Positions 36,301-43,974 of a stretch of 64,000 bases of DNA are shown here, one piece after another (within the stretch, counting starts at the first letter, position 1; each line of letters starts with the position of its first letter). The position numbers were made by a program, and so were the translations under genes. Location of the stretch: NCBI GenBank assembly GCA_921293015.1, contig OV121089.1, forward strand, positions 38,612,520 to 38,676,519, given 5' to 3'. The notes under the pieces are model-generated. The model was given only the letters and a program-made list of their open reading frames with translations, did no database searches and had not been told where the DNA came from. This DNA comes from Phorcus lineatus (Eukaryota > Mollusca > Gastropoda > Trochida > Trochidae).

Positions 36301-36801
36301 GATTTTTTGTCACCTTTGCAAGACGGTTATATATTCCATTAGACAAAAGTCAGTCGTCTTATGATAATAAGATTGGAAATCGATTGGATCGGTTCAAGGA
36401 AAGTAATCCATTTTGCAAATTTCCCAATGCTATGGATGTTTCAGATTAACCAAGGATATCAGTGTCTTATTAAAGAGGCTATGTGAAAAGTTGTGACTTA
36501 CGTTATTTTAGGTTGACGAAAAAACTGTCCAATGAACGAGAGAAATGCACAAATAAAATTGGAGTTAAAACCTTGTCTTTCAGCAACATATCTTTCAAAA
36601 CAGAACCATTTACCTGATATTATTTTCAGATTTGTTTCAGACTTTGTAGCATTTAAAGTTGTCAGAGTTACCTGTGATAGATGGTTGGCATTGGGTCAGT
36701 TTCTCAATGCTTTTGTTGTGTTCCAGCGAGTGAAACAGATGATCTGGCCGTCAGAATCACCTAGACACCTTACTGAAGCGGGAAACCCTGTGTACCTCTG
36801 A
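12123..36801 (+). CDS. SLC6A4: Sodium/chloride-dependent serotonin-type transporter, complete, 13 coding exons
   Basis: SLC6 transporters return released monoamine to the cell using Na+ and Cl- gradients. The exons are 12123-12306, 18858-18992, 26352-26622, 29434-29572, 30574-30708, 31145-31248, 31691-31815, 32175-32287, 33008-33136, 33747-33846, 34359-34459, 35101-35268 and 36727-36801. All junctions are GT-AG and frames join to 592 residues, 12 membrane segments. Seen directly: the amine-binding Asp45 in TM1 ([13 protein letters not shown]), Na+ ligand Asn48, Cl- ligands Gln296, Ser300, Asn332 and Ser336, aromatic lid residues Phe299 and Phe305, an EL2 cysteine pair (147/156) and three N-glycosylation sequons. 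TM8 reads [17 protein letters not shown], close to insect SERT. Human-SERT positions Tyr95, Ile172 and Ser438 are Phe42, Val119 and Thr401. The N-terminus is about 50 residues shorter than in human SERT. Serotonin is the likely substrate by overall similarity; another amine is not excluded. Confidence 0.93.
12442..12463. repeat. Poly-G run (22 G) in intron 1
   Basis: Uninterrupted G tract about 135 bases after the exon 1 donor. A G-run this long in the transcribed strand can fold as a quadruplex, and its length is prone to sequencing error. Confidence 0.95.
12464..17050. other. Intron 1, first part: nothing recognised
   Basis: AT-rich intron sequence with only short chance frames and no identifiable element. 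Confidence 0.5.
17058..17128 (-). repeat. tRNA-like sequence (tRNA pseudogene or SINE head)
   Basis: On the minus strand CGTTAGCTAAAGTGG resembles the D-arm/A-box region, CGTTGCTAGTCAACG makes a 4-bp stem with a 7-base loop like an anticodon arm, and CCCGGGTACGAATCCCA resembles a T arm/B box. The acceptor ends do not pair and the base before the apparent anticodon is C, where tRNAs have U, so it is not a working tRNA. Confidence 0.45.
17402..17496. mobile_element. Foldback (hairpin) MITE-like element in intron 1
   Basis: AAATAATGACCCGA at the left is matched by TCGGGTCATTATTT at the right. Inner pairs (GCAATAAACTC and GAGTTTATTTGC) continue toward a centre containing CTCGGGCTACGCCCTCG. The whole 95 bp folds on itself with a few bulges. 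I see no target duplication or coding capacity. Confidence 0.7.
17951..18296 (+). mobile_element. tRNA-derived SINE
   Basis: The 5' end has an A-box-like TAGCTCAGTTGACC and a weak B-box-like AGTTCAGCACA. The 3' end has GATTTGGCGCTATATAAA and an AT-rich (TTA)-type tail. The 3' half matches, with divergence, the minus-strand copy at 56,772-56,935 (shared blocks GGGTAATGAAGCA, TTTGAG and GATTTGGCGC), so both belong to one SINE family. Confidence 0.7.
18567..18810 (+). repeat. Triplicated ~80-bp tandem repeat just before exon 2
   Basis: Three diverged copies begin near 18,567, 18,650 and 18,731. They share blocks such as TATATATCAAGG, TTTCCCAAATA and CATCAATTT. The last copy ends about 50-60 bases before the exon 2 acceptor at 18,856-18,857. 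Confidence 0.75.
18858..18992 (+). CDS. SLC6 gene exon 2: TM2 and first intracellular loop
   Basis: Encodes [20 protein letters not shown] and then [18 protein letters not shown], the SLC6 TM2 with its conserved loop. The acceptor is TCTGCAG and the donor AAAG|GTATAC. It is phase 1 at both ends, so skipping it would keep frame but remove TM2. Confidence 0.95.
19212..19231. repeat. (CA)n microsatellite
   Basis: Ten CA units in intron 2, followed by a short TA stretch. Confidence 0.95.
19232..20880. other. Intron 2, AT-rich part: nothing recognised
   Basis: Only short chance frames. No mobile element could be identified. Confidence 0.45.
20880..21650. promoter_or_regulatory. GC-richer noncoding island in intron 2, candidate regulatory element
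   Basis: About 770 bases clearly richer in GC than the surrounding intron, without a long frame. It includes TTGTAATTAACCGGGCT, a homeodomain-type core that recurs in the second island at 24,880-25,260. Regulatory function is inference only. Confidence 0.3.
22910..23285 (-). mobile_element. LINE 3' end fragment (C-terminus of a non-LTR reverse transcriptase ORF)
   Basis: On the minus strand the translation includes [18 protein letters not shown], followed by [14 protein letters not shown] and then [19 protein letters not shown]. This is the Cys-x2-Cys...His zinc-knuckle-like tail and the following helical block typical of L1/Tx1-type LINE ORF2 ends. A stop codon near 23,055 is followed in the same frame by [17 protein letters not shown], which normally continues the domain. 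Only the 3' few hundred bases are present, as in 5'-truncated LINE copies. Confidence 0.75.
23286..24880. other. Intron 2: nothing recognised
   Basis: Mixed-composition intron sequence. A single palindromic CRE (TGACGTCA) lies near 24,194. No exon or repeat family is seen. Confidence 0.45.
24880..25260. promoter_or_regulatory. Second GC-richer island in intron 2, candidate regulatory element
   Basis: Contains TTGTAATTAAACAGCT, the octamer-like palindrome ATGAATATTCAT and CAAGATGGCGGC, a YY1-like motif, with no open frame. The motif combination suggests a protein-binding region; there is no direct evidence. Confidence 0.3.
25631..26351 (+). repeat. 32-bp minisatellite built of 3' splice-site-like units, ending in the exon 3 acceptor
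   Basis: A regular 32-bp unit starts GCACTAATGATGTATATC and ends CCCCTATTGCAG, repeated with few changes to about 26,090 and in decayed form up to the real acceptor at 26,350-26,351. A variant unit (GATGTAGATCACC...TATATTGCAG) recurs near 25,634, 25,827 and 25,966, giving a higher-order pattern. Each unit holds a CTAAT branch-point-like motif, about 26 bases, a short pyrimidine stretch and CAG. At least ten intact TTGCAG copies precede the functional one. Confidence 0.92.
26352..26622 (+). CDS. SLC6 gene exon 3: TM3 and large extracellular loop 2
   Basis: TM3 contains [13 protein letters not shown] (Val119, Tyr123, Asn124). EL2 has Cys147 and Cys156 at the conserved disulfide positions, sequons at Asn148, Asn165 and Asn172, and two extra cysteines (169, 180) that could pair. 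The acceptor ends TTGCATTGCAG and the donor is GA|GTAAGG. Confidence 0.95.
26623..29433. other. Intron 3: nothing recognised
   Basis: AT-rich intron with no repeat family or RNA gene that I can identify. Confidence 0.5.
29434..29572 (+). CDS. SLC6 gene exon 4: end of EL2 and TM4
   Basis: Begins inside Glu197 and reads [17 protein letters not shown], then TM4 and [12 protein letters not shown]. The last motif (W-K-G-x-K-x-S-G-K) is characteristic of the family. The donor is AAG|GTAAAA, phase 0. Confidence 0.95.
29573..30573. other. Intron 4: nothing recognised
   Basis: About 1 kb of intron without an identifiable element. Confidence 0.5.
30574..30708 (+). CDS. SLC6 gene exon 5: TM5 and EL3
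   Basis: [20 protein letters not shown] followed by [16 protein letters not shown]. The Trp usual after LPGA in human SERT is Met here. Phase 0 at both ends. Confidence 0.94.
30709..31144. other. Intron 5: nothing recognised
   Basis: About 436 bases of AT-rich intron. Confidence 0.5.
31145..31248 (+). CDS. SLC6 gene exon 6: TM6
   Basis: [19 protein letters not shown] continuing to [13 protein letters not shown]. Contains Cl- ligands Gln296 and Ser300, the unwound Gly-Pro-Gly segment of TM6, Phe299 and Phe305. Confidence 0.96.
31249..31690. other. Intron 6: nothing recognised
   Basis: About 440 bases of AT-rich intron. Confidence 0.5.
31691..31815 (+). CDS. SLC6 gene exon 7: TM7 and start of EL4
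   Basis: [18 protein letters not shown] with Cl- ligands Asn332 and Ser336, then [20 protein letters not shown]. It ends in phase 1 (G|GTGCGT). Confidence 0.95.
31816..32174. other. Intron 7: nothing recognised
   Basis: About 360 bases of AT-rich intron. Confidence 0.5.
32175..32287 (+). CDS. SLC6 gene exon 8: EL4 and first half of TM8
   Basis: [20 protein letters not shown] leads into TM8 LGLDTT. Asp400 and Thr401 align with the human SERT Na2 ligands Asp437 and Ser438, so Ser is replaced by Thr. The YPEAIA stretch is the insect-like form. Confidence 0.95.
32620..32775 (+). repeat. ~20-bp minisatellite in intron 8
   Basis: Seven or so imperfect copies of a unit like TGATGTTTGTNTTGTGTAA. 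The repeated HITQ-type frame on the other strand is only a translation of this array. Confidence 0.9.
33008..33136 (+). CDS. SLC6 gene exon 9: end of TM8 and TM9
   Basis: [16 protein letters not shown], the basic LRKRRELF loop, then TM9. Forty-three whole codons, phase 0 at both ends, donor TAC|GTACGT. Confidence 0.95.
33137..33746. other. Intron 9: nothing recognised
   Basis: About 610 bases of intron with no identifiable element. Confidence 0.5.
33747..33846 (+). CDS. SLC6 gene exon 10: TM10
   Basis: [20 protein letters not shown] followed by [14 protein letters not shown], the conserved TM10 Glu-Ala motif and Trp-x-Tyr-Gly turn. It ends in phase 1. Confidence 0.95.
33847..34358. other. 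Intron 10: nothing recognised
   Basis: About 510 bases of AT-rich intron. Confidence 0.5.
34359..34459 (+). CDS. SLC6 gene exon 11: TM10-TM11 loop and TM11 start
   Basis: [20 protein letters not shown] then [13 protein letters not shown]. This is the F-x-x-D-I-x-x-M-L-G loop shared by SLC6 members. Confidence 0.95.
34460..35100. other. Intron 11: nothing recognised
   Basis: About 640 bases of AT-rich intron. Confidence 0.5.
35101..35268 (+). CDS. SLC6 gene exon 12: end of TM11 and TM12
   Basis: [16 protein letters not shown], the [12 protein letters not shown] motif, then TM12 and TSGSLSE. The exon end coincides in position and phase with the exon ending at 73. Confidence 0.94.
35269..36726. 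other. Intron 12: nothing recognised
   Basis: About 1.46 kb of intron. Open frames of 60-90 codons occur here but show no family similarity. Confidence 0.5.
36727..36801 (+). CDS. SLC6 gene exon 13: C-terminal tail and stop
   Basis: [19 protein letters not shown], ending NPVYL, then TGA. The tail is short (24 residues). Its last four residues PVYL fit a class II PDZ ligand (hydrophobic at positions 0 and -2). The start of the exon matches the tail of the upstream paralog. Confidence 0.9.
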   Translation, partial: RVKQMIWPSESPRHLTEAGNPVYL

Positions 36802-36808
36802 GGAAATA

Positions 36809-36847
36809 ACGTCATCGTGACGTCATTGATGGACATTTATGACGTCA
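36809..36847. promoter_or_regulatory. Cluster of three CRE/ATF sites just after the SLC6 stop
   Basis: ACGTCA at 36,809 is followed by two full palindromic TGACGTCA sites at 36,818 and 36,840, all within 39 bases and starting 8 bases after the stop codon. These are consensus binding sites of CREB/ATF proteins. Their use here is inference. Confidence 0.5.
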
Positions 36848-37155
36848 TCACTTTCTGGATTACTTGCCTAGTGTTTATACCGGTTTGAAGGGAATTATGT
36901 CCCGGGACAGATAGTATGACAGTTGATATTTCTACTCCTTGTCGCTCTGCCCTCATTCGACTGGTTGTCTGGCCACGTGACTGTGTATATAACCGAGCGT
37001 AGGTATTGTGTACTGTATGTAGAGGCATTTATCATTTCATTTGCGAAATAATAGTAATGAAAATTAATGATTGATAAATTTTTTCCCTGTGTTTTTTATG
37101 TGGAGAGGAAGTCAGTGAACACATTTAATAGGAACTGCTATCCAACTGTTGTCAC

Positions 37156-37161
37156 ATTAAA
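37156..37161 (+). terminator. Possible poly(A) signal of the complete SLC6 gene
   Basis: ATTAAA, the commonest variant of the poly(A) hexamer, lies about 355 bases after the stop. I saw no AATAAA close by. The 3' UTR may extend further. Confidence 0.25.
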
Positions 37162-37174
37162 ATATATTCCTTAA

Positions 37175-38730
37175 AGTTACTGTTCACCAAAGTTTTGAAA
37201 AGTGGAATTATTTATCGCCCTAACGAATCTATTAATTGGTACCAAAGTGTTTGTTTATTTATTTCAAATCGGTTAGAAATACAGGGTATGTGACAAAAGA
37301 TGTCAATAATCTTATATATAGCCTTTTTAAAGACAGTTTTGGTATAGGCGGAGGTTTAATTTAGCATATGGAGCAAATTAAACGGTTTGTTTTCAAGTCG
37401 GCTAGTTGATAACCGTATATCTATTAATGTTCATTTATTGATAATGACAAAGCAATTCTTTACTAATACCACAAAGTAGTAATTTTGAAAGCTAATATTT
37501 TATGAGCCCTGTGATATTTAATTAAGTGCATGGGCATATACATCGTTTTCAGAAGTTGTTAGCCGTCCAATATATTAATTATTAGTTGTCACTGTGATAT
37601 ATATTGTTTGTTGTTGATTTCTGTTTGTAATGCATTAGTTTATTTCCTTTGTATGAACGCTTCTTCGTATCCCTGAAAGAATGCTTATATCTATATCCTG
37701 TTATCCGCTATCTACAATGTAAGTTTGAAGAATTTACCACATTCTAGAAGGGCACTGGTGTTGCGTCGAACAAAATACCTGAATATCTAAATGAATATTG
37801 AAAACTGAAGTATTCTGTAATCAAGATCTATACGGCCCATATTAAGAACGTCTTATAATCGTATCGTTATATATATAAAACATACGAGATCGTATTGATA
37901 TATTACGATACTCAGAATCTCTATCTGCCATCTTGTATGACCATCTAGTGTTGTTAATATCCTGTCAACGCTATGCTCGTTTTGCTATGTATATCTGTTA
38001 AAGAATGTTAAGCAAACCACATGGGCTAATCCCGTTTCTTGTCCAAGCTATTACTTGTTATATTAGTGCAAGGCAGTGGATATTGAACTCTTAGGAAGTT
38101 GTCCATCGTTAACAATACCTCCTGTGATAGACCTCCTATGTTGTTTACTATTGTTACGGATTGTTTTGACAGATATCGCTGTATCATTGTTGAGACACTG
38201 TGATGGAGCCCTCTCTGTTTGCTGGGTGTTTCAACTAGAAACCCTTTTTGATTTGAATGGATGTCTGGTGTACGTGTTACGACAATCTTGTTCAAACTTA
38301 CCTTCATGTTTTACCCTGTACGATCGACATTCCATCTTGGGAGACTGCAATGTCGACGCAGTCAAACGCTTATTCTTTTGTTCTGATTCGATCAGCAAGG
38401 TACTGGATCAACGTTTCCCGAGATGTAATGACATTTCAGGAGCTTCTGTACAAGTAAACTTGAACCAGATTGGTGTTCTAGAATCTGTTGTTAATGCTCA
38501 TCTTATTTGATATTCATTGTTGAATGGACATCGTTTTGAACGCTGTATGGTGAGTTTTATACCAACGTGGACAATGGGGTTTTGTAATCTTTATATACAC
38601 GCGTATCAATGTCGTCAATACTTCTCTGTAGTCAGGCAAATTAGTGATGTGTGTAATGTGCCTTAGAATCCAAGTAGACGAGGGGTGGCTTGCACGAAGA
38701 TCTCTTAATGCTAAGATAAGGTATGCGCAT
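37175..38730. other. Downstream flank, possibly 3' UTR: nothing coding recognised
   Basis: A 144-codon open frame at 38,076-38,510 shows no family similarity and is Cys/Leu-rich, as chance frames often are. I treat it as noncoding. Confidence 0.4.
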
Positions 38731-38734
38731 TGCA

Positions 38735-39465
38735 AGTCACGTCATGACTCAGATAATTCATTCCGATGGGAAAGAGTGTCTTATATTACAACCTGACTCA
38801 ATAACTCGTGTATTACAGCCACGTGTTACCCCAACGCCACCAAAATACGACTGAGTGTCACACCATTAGGTGTAATACCCTTCAAACTGGAGAAATAATT
38901 CATGTTTCCAAGGGATATCTTTAAAAATGTTCGTGCCTCACTTTCCTTCGTGAAACAACCCCAAATGAGCGAAAATCAATTGTTTAAACTCCATGTCTGA
39001 GGATGTCTGCCATAGATGTGTAAAATAGGTGTCTGTTGACACATCCATTGACAGTAAAAGATATAATCCAGTTGAACTATACCAAAGGTATATGTTCCCC
39101 TTTAGATGAGTATTAAGGATGTCCCATTGATATTAGTATAAAAGAAGTTCGTGTAGGTCCATCTCGCTCTATGTCTTAGCTGATCCAGCGGCACCTCCCG
39201 AGAGCTGTTGAAGAGACGCTCCCATTGGTCGCCATAACGTTGTCTTCATGTTTAGTGTTAGTTGTAGATGCTGTGGGCACACGAGGTGTGAGTGCATGTC
39301 GATATGAGGACTGTCGGACGTGGTGTTCGCTCCTATATGAAACATGCTTCACCCGTGTTGCTGCAGTTGGATAGGTAGATAATTAGAACAACGTGAAGTT
39401 TCTCCATAAACCGCGTCAGTTGTATATATTCAAGGTGAAAGGTGTGATTTTATAAATCGTAGGTG
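38735..39465 (+). promoter_or_regulatory. Candidate promoter and noncoding first exon
   Basis: CACGTCATGACTCA near 38,738-38,752 combines a CRE half site with a full AP-1 site (TGACTCA). A consensus TATA box (TATAAAAG) is at 39,137-39,144. A GC-richer stretch of about 300 bases follows it and ends at a consensus donor, CGTAG|GTGAGT, near 39,463. No coding frame is evident, so this could be a 5' UTR exon of a distant gene or a noncoding RNA. Confidence 0.3.
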
Positions 39466-40129
39466 AGTCGTTTGTAGATTTCTTTTTAATGTGATAGGTA
39501 AGTTGATTTTGTATATTCTTAACATTACGTACAATGACGTATATTAAGTGGCAAATCAAGGACAAAGTAAACACGACTTTATTTTATTTATAACAATTCA
39601 TCATCATCATAATAGCACGGCAAATTGAGGACAAAGTGAACAGGCCAAAACTATTTGCTATCTGCAAGAATTACGTAAAAGATAACAGAGACGGCTGAAC
39701 TTTGATAAAAAAGACATTTTGCTTGTAATGTTTTTGCTAGCAGATGCAGGGTTATCAACACACATATAGAACACAAGTAGCATAGCAGGGGAATATCTAT
39801 ACCGCACAAGCCATTAGCTGCACTAGTTACAGGTTATGCATGAAAGTCATCATTTGACATCAGACTCGAAGTGTTGCCTTAGGCTTATAAACGCACAACA
39901 GGTCGCAAACGTACTATTATATATTTCGTACACACGTAGTCTGCACGTAAATGATAGACATAGTGAACAACTGTAAGGTAATATAGTATTTCATGTTTGA
40001 ACCATGCACTGTACCTGTTTTCTTTACATGATAGTTCGTGTTGATATATTGGCACTAGAAATTTAACTATTTGCCGTATGTGGCAACTCAATTTACCACT
40101 TGCTGTATTCTTTTCCCACTCTTTTGGTG

Positions 40130-42330
40130 ATCTCAGTGGTACCTCTGTTTGCACTGCATGGTATACGTGTTAGCACTCTATTGTATCTGTCATCTCATTA
40201 TGATGACTTGCACTGTATATATAACCCAGTGTGCAATTGCGCTATGTGTTATCTTTGTCTTCACTGCGTGATGTCTCAATGCGCTGTCTTTGTTTTCTGT
40301 CCGTACATATACTCGTATCTCCTTTTGCATTATGCAGTATGCAGTTATAAAGAAGTGTATCTCTTTGTAATATGTTCCTTTGTTGTATATATATATCACC
40401 AACGTTTCAGCGTTTGCACATTTCTGTAATAGATTGTTTATTTGCACTTTTACATTTCTCTTAATAGCATCGTTATGTTTTGTTCTATAAAATATATCAA
40501 CTGTGTCGCATTAAGCACCTATGACATTTCATTTTGCACATTCCTCTTGCACTTATGCACTGAATTATATAGCACTTTACACTCGATAGACCCTTTTATT
40601 GTATGGTATACACACGTCTCTCTTTGCATGTTATATGTCCACTGTCTTGATTGGTATTGTACCTTATATAGGCAGTATCTGCACAATCACGTGCTATCTC
40701 CCGCCACATTGTCTTTGAAGCAGTTCTAGCTCGAACTCCGTCTTGTAGAACAGGATCAGGTGCGTTGTGTAATAAGTCTCAACTCCAATGAAAGATACAA
40801 TGTTGAAAATCTGCAAAAGCAGATCCGTCGTGACATTAAGTGAAATGGTTACAATAATTTAAGTAAATCGATGTCAGCTGGCGATAAGAACATATTCGAG
40901 GAAATTGCATGCATATCAAACTTTACTGCTAGCCACGTTCAAGGTATGAGGTAAATTTTTCCCGTTCGTACATTTTTCATTCAGGTTTTCCTATTCATGA
41001 ACAACTTTAAACATCTTATCTTATCTGGTCCTGCTTTTCGAGCTGCAGTCACATATATTCGATACGTACATATTTAACTTATGTCGATGTGAGATTGCTA
41101 TATTATTACTCTTTCACAAGTAGATTTAAGCATGGCGAAGACAATGAGTTTATTATTTGTTGGACAATGTTCTAGATATAGCATGTATTTACGTTGTCTT
41201 CCGCATGCTCGTACGGTACGGTTTTTCATCCAGTCGTAGCTCTCCCGAGAGTGCGTACAAATTCATACTACAAATTGAAGGTGTATCTTCGAATCGTAAC
41301 GTGAGAACCGGACTTTATAGTATGCACACATTCCACAATAGAGTTGCACAAATAACTGCATGTGCTGCATTGTGTAATACATACCGCTACTTCTTCTGCT
41401 ATTGTCGTACATGCCATTTGAATTCTGCACCATTTTCTCACCAGACAATGCATTACAACGGTGGTCCGTAGATGAAATGATTGTACAACACCTTCAGTAT
41501 CAGTACTTAAGCTTGTATTATCAAGTGTAGTATATTTGCACGATTTATAGTTAAATATATATTGTACGATTGTACTTAAACTTTCATCTGTAGTATAATT
41601 TCACGATAGATTGTAATCCCATTTTGGTAAATTGCATATTTTAATTTTACTGAAACGTTCAACAGCCTATTTACATGTTGCATTTACACATTCTTGCACA
41701 TTGAATTATAGCTTGCACAATCAATGGTAGCACTGTCTGTCATATGTACTGTCAAATGGGTTACATTTTGCACGTTTCTAACATTTTGCACTTTAGCTGG
41801 TACGATGAACTGTATATATATGTGCATGATATATTGTTTTTCATTCCATGCGCAGTTTCCACTTTAACTTGCACTTTCATTTTGCACGGTGTATTGTCAG
41901 GCATAACAAGGCCATATTTGCATGTGATGCACTAGCCGGAATGCCAAGAAGAAATGCAGTAGTGTTTGCACGATATATAGCCTGTTATATTTTGCACACC
42001 ATTTTCAGATTTCACTTTAACTTGCACGTAAATTGTGACATTTTAAAGTTTTACACGGTATATTATTAGACATATCTGGGCAATACTTGCATTTGATTGT
42101 ATAGCTGGAATTCTCAAATGTGCAGTTGATTTATTGTATAATGCACTTTGCACAATACTAGCAAATTACACTGTAGCCTGCACAGTCAACTGCATGATAT
42201 TCACACGATATATTATCGATTGCACTATCAATACAAACAAACATAATAGATCGTTTGTAAACAAGAAGTTTGCACATCAAATGCATATTTCACATTTAAA
42301 GTGATAATTGTTTGTACGATAAAGTGTTTG
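40130..42330 (+). repeat. Decayed tandem repeat rich in TGCAC
   Basis: Over about 2.2 kb the + strand is studded with TTGCAC/TTTGCAC, often alternating with CACGATATATTGT-like blocks. Two neighbouring stretches, from about 41,860 and about 42,017, align over roughly 150 bases (CACTTTAACTTGCAC, then ACACGGTATATT-like, then TATTTGCATGTGAT-like blocks), which suggests a unit near 160 bp. The open frames of 60-110 codons here are Cys-rich by-products of the motif. Confidence 0.6.
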
Positions 42331-43458
42331 AAAGCTTTCTTCATCCTGACACAGTTCACTACTTGTAGGTTTTGTTTTCATGGCCCAGCGTATAATGAAT
42401 ATTTAAAAACACAGCTCTTATCAGACATAGTTACTACTTTGTGCGGTATCTAAGCAGTAGTCTGTTGATGTCTGTGATGATGGTATCACCCGGCCTCAAT
42501 AATATCAAAATACAATTGACACACAATTGAAATGTGCATGTCTTTGTTGTTTATCAACTCGCTTCAAAGCTTTTCATGGGTATGCATGTAAGATAAACCT
42601 TGTACGGACATGATTCATATAATTATAATGTGAATGGTGTTTTAACCTATTATCTACTTATTTAGGATACCATGATTCCAACTCCCTATTGTATCATTAT
42701 TTCTGTACTTATGGAGTGTCATTAAATATATGTGTAATTAACATCAAAGTTACATTATAGATGAGATAATGTGGAAAAAATCCGAAATAATTGAAATATT
42801 GATGCAACCTTAGGTAATTTATACTTGACCTGAAATGATCAGTTATTCATTTATTGATGAAAAATTATATCAACATTTTTCTAACTAGTCTTATCTTTGA
42901 CAAGTTAATGAGATAATTTTGGAATGGTTAATAATCAATACAAGATAATTACAATATTTACCCTTTTAGGAATATCCATAACGGTGGAGATTATTGAAAA
43001 ATGTAAACTGTTTGATATTGTTATAGAACTGACTAATGTAGCACGCACTCGTGTAATATGTGTTTCCTGTCGTGTCTAAGAGGGCAGATGAACCTGCCAC
43101 AGCTGAGAGTTTGCCTGCTAATAAGAGCCCTTTATACATGTTTGAAGAATATTTTCATTTTAAAATTATGAACACAGGCCTAGAGTTTTTAGCGTCTCCC
43201 CGATTTCAGATTGTCGCAAGTCAATAATGAATGTAAATCATGATTTAGGAGTCAAAAGTAATAAAGGTTAAAAAAATAATTGCGAACGTTCCTTTACAAA
43301 TACGTAGGGACATCTTTGATTTGGTTGTCAATGACGTAACATAAGGATTCCTTGTCCAGTATTCTACAATCTGTCTGAGATTAAAGTCATCCTAAAATAG
43401 CACTTTTACTTATGGTAACATTATGGAAGATGCTAGGATCAACGTTACTGACTATTTA
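42331..43458. other. Intergenic, nothing recognised
   Basis: AT-rich sequence with no identifiable gene or repeat. Confidence 0.45.
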
Positions 43459-43974
43459 CAGTAAACCTTGGTTATAATGCCCCTGGTTATAATACCAAAC
43501 TGGATATATTGCCATGTTTTTGGCAGAACGGATGTCCTGCACTTATGTTTCACTGGTCATAATGCCACACTGGATAGAGTGTCATTTGCCGACTATGGAA
43601 CAAAAATCAGTTTTCCCTGAGTTTAACGCCAATGACACCACACTATTTAAGATATTATTTAACTAGTTTAGGTAAATTGGCATAGCTCAAATCAATTCAC
43701 ATTGGGTGCATGTAGTATAGGTACATTAATTGGTGGTTGATAGGCATGAACTACTTGAGTGACATTCTCTCTGCCTCAAATTAATTGAGAAAAGTAATCA
43801 TTTCTTTAAGTAGTGGCTTGTACACCAGTTCATCATGACACAATTAGGAACAAATGACTTGTTAACTTTGTAGTCAACATGTTTCTAAATGCCTCAACTG
43901 GGTGTAATGCCAAACTGGATAAAGTGCCATAATTTCTCTTGGACAAATGGTGGCATTATAACCAAGATTTACTG
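43459..43974. mobile_element. Nonautonomous pogo/Tc1-mariner-type MITE, 516 bp
   Basis: The left end CAGTAAACCTTGGTTATAA and the right end TTATAACCAAGATTTACTG are inverted repeats with one mismatch over the first 19 bases, each flanked by TA (43,457-43,458 and 43,975-43,976). The similarity continues inward as repeated ATAATGCC and AAACTGGATA blocks. No transposase frame is present. Ends beginning CAGTAAACCT-GGTTATAA with TA duplication fit the pogo/Tc1-mariner superfamily. Confidence 0.85.

Noticed and set aside
38076-38510. 144-codon frame downstream of the transporter
   Set aside because: Starts with an ATG but has no recognisable domain, biased Leu/Cys content and no promoter or poly(A) signal. 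It is most likely chance or 3' UTR.
40100-42069. Several overlapping Cys/His/Tyr-rich frames of 60-110 codons
   Set aside because: They follow the TGCAC tandem motif and occur on both strands, as expected of repeat translation.
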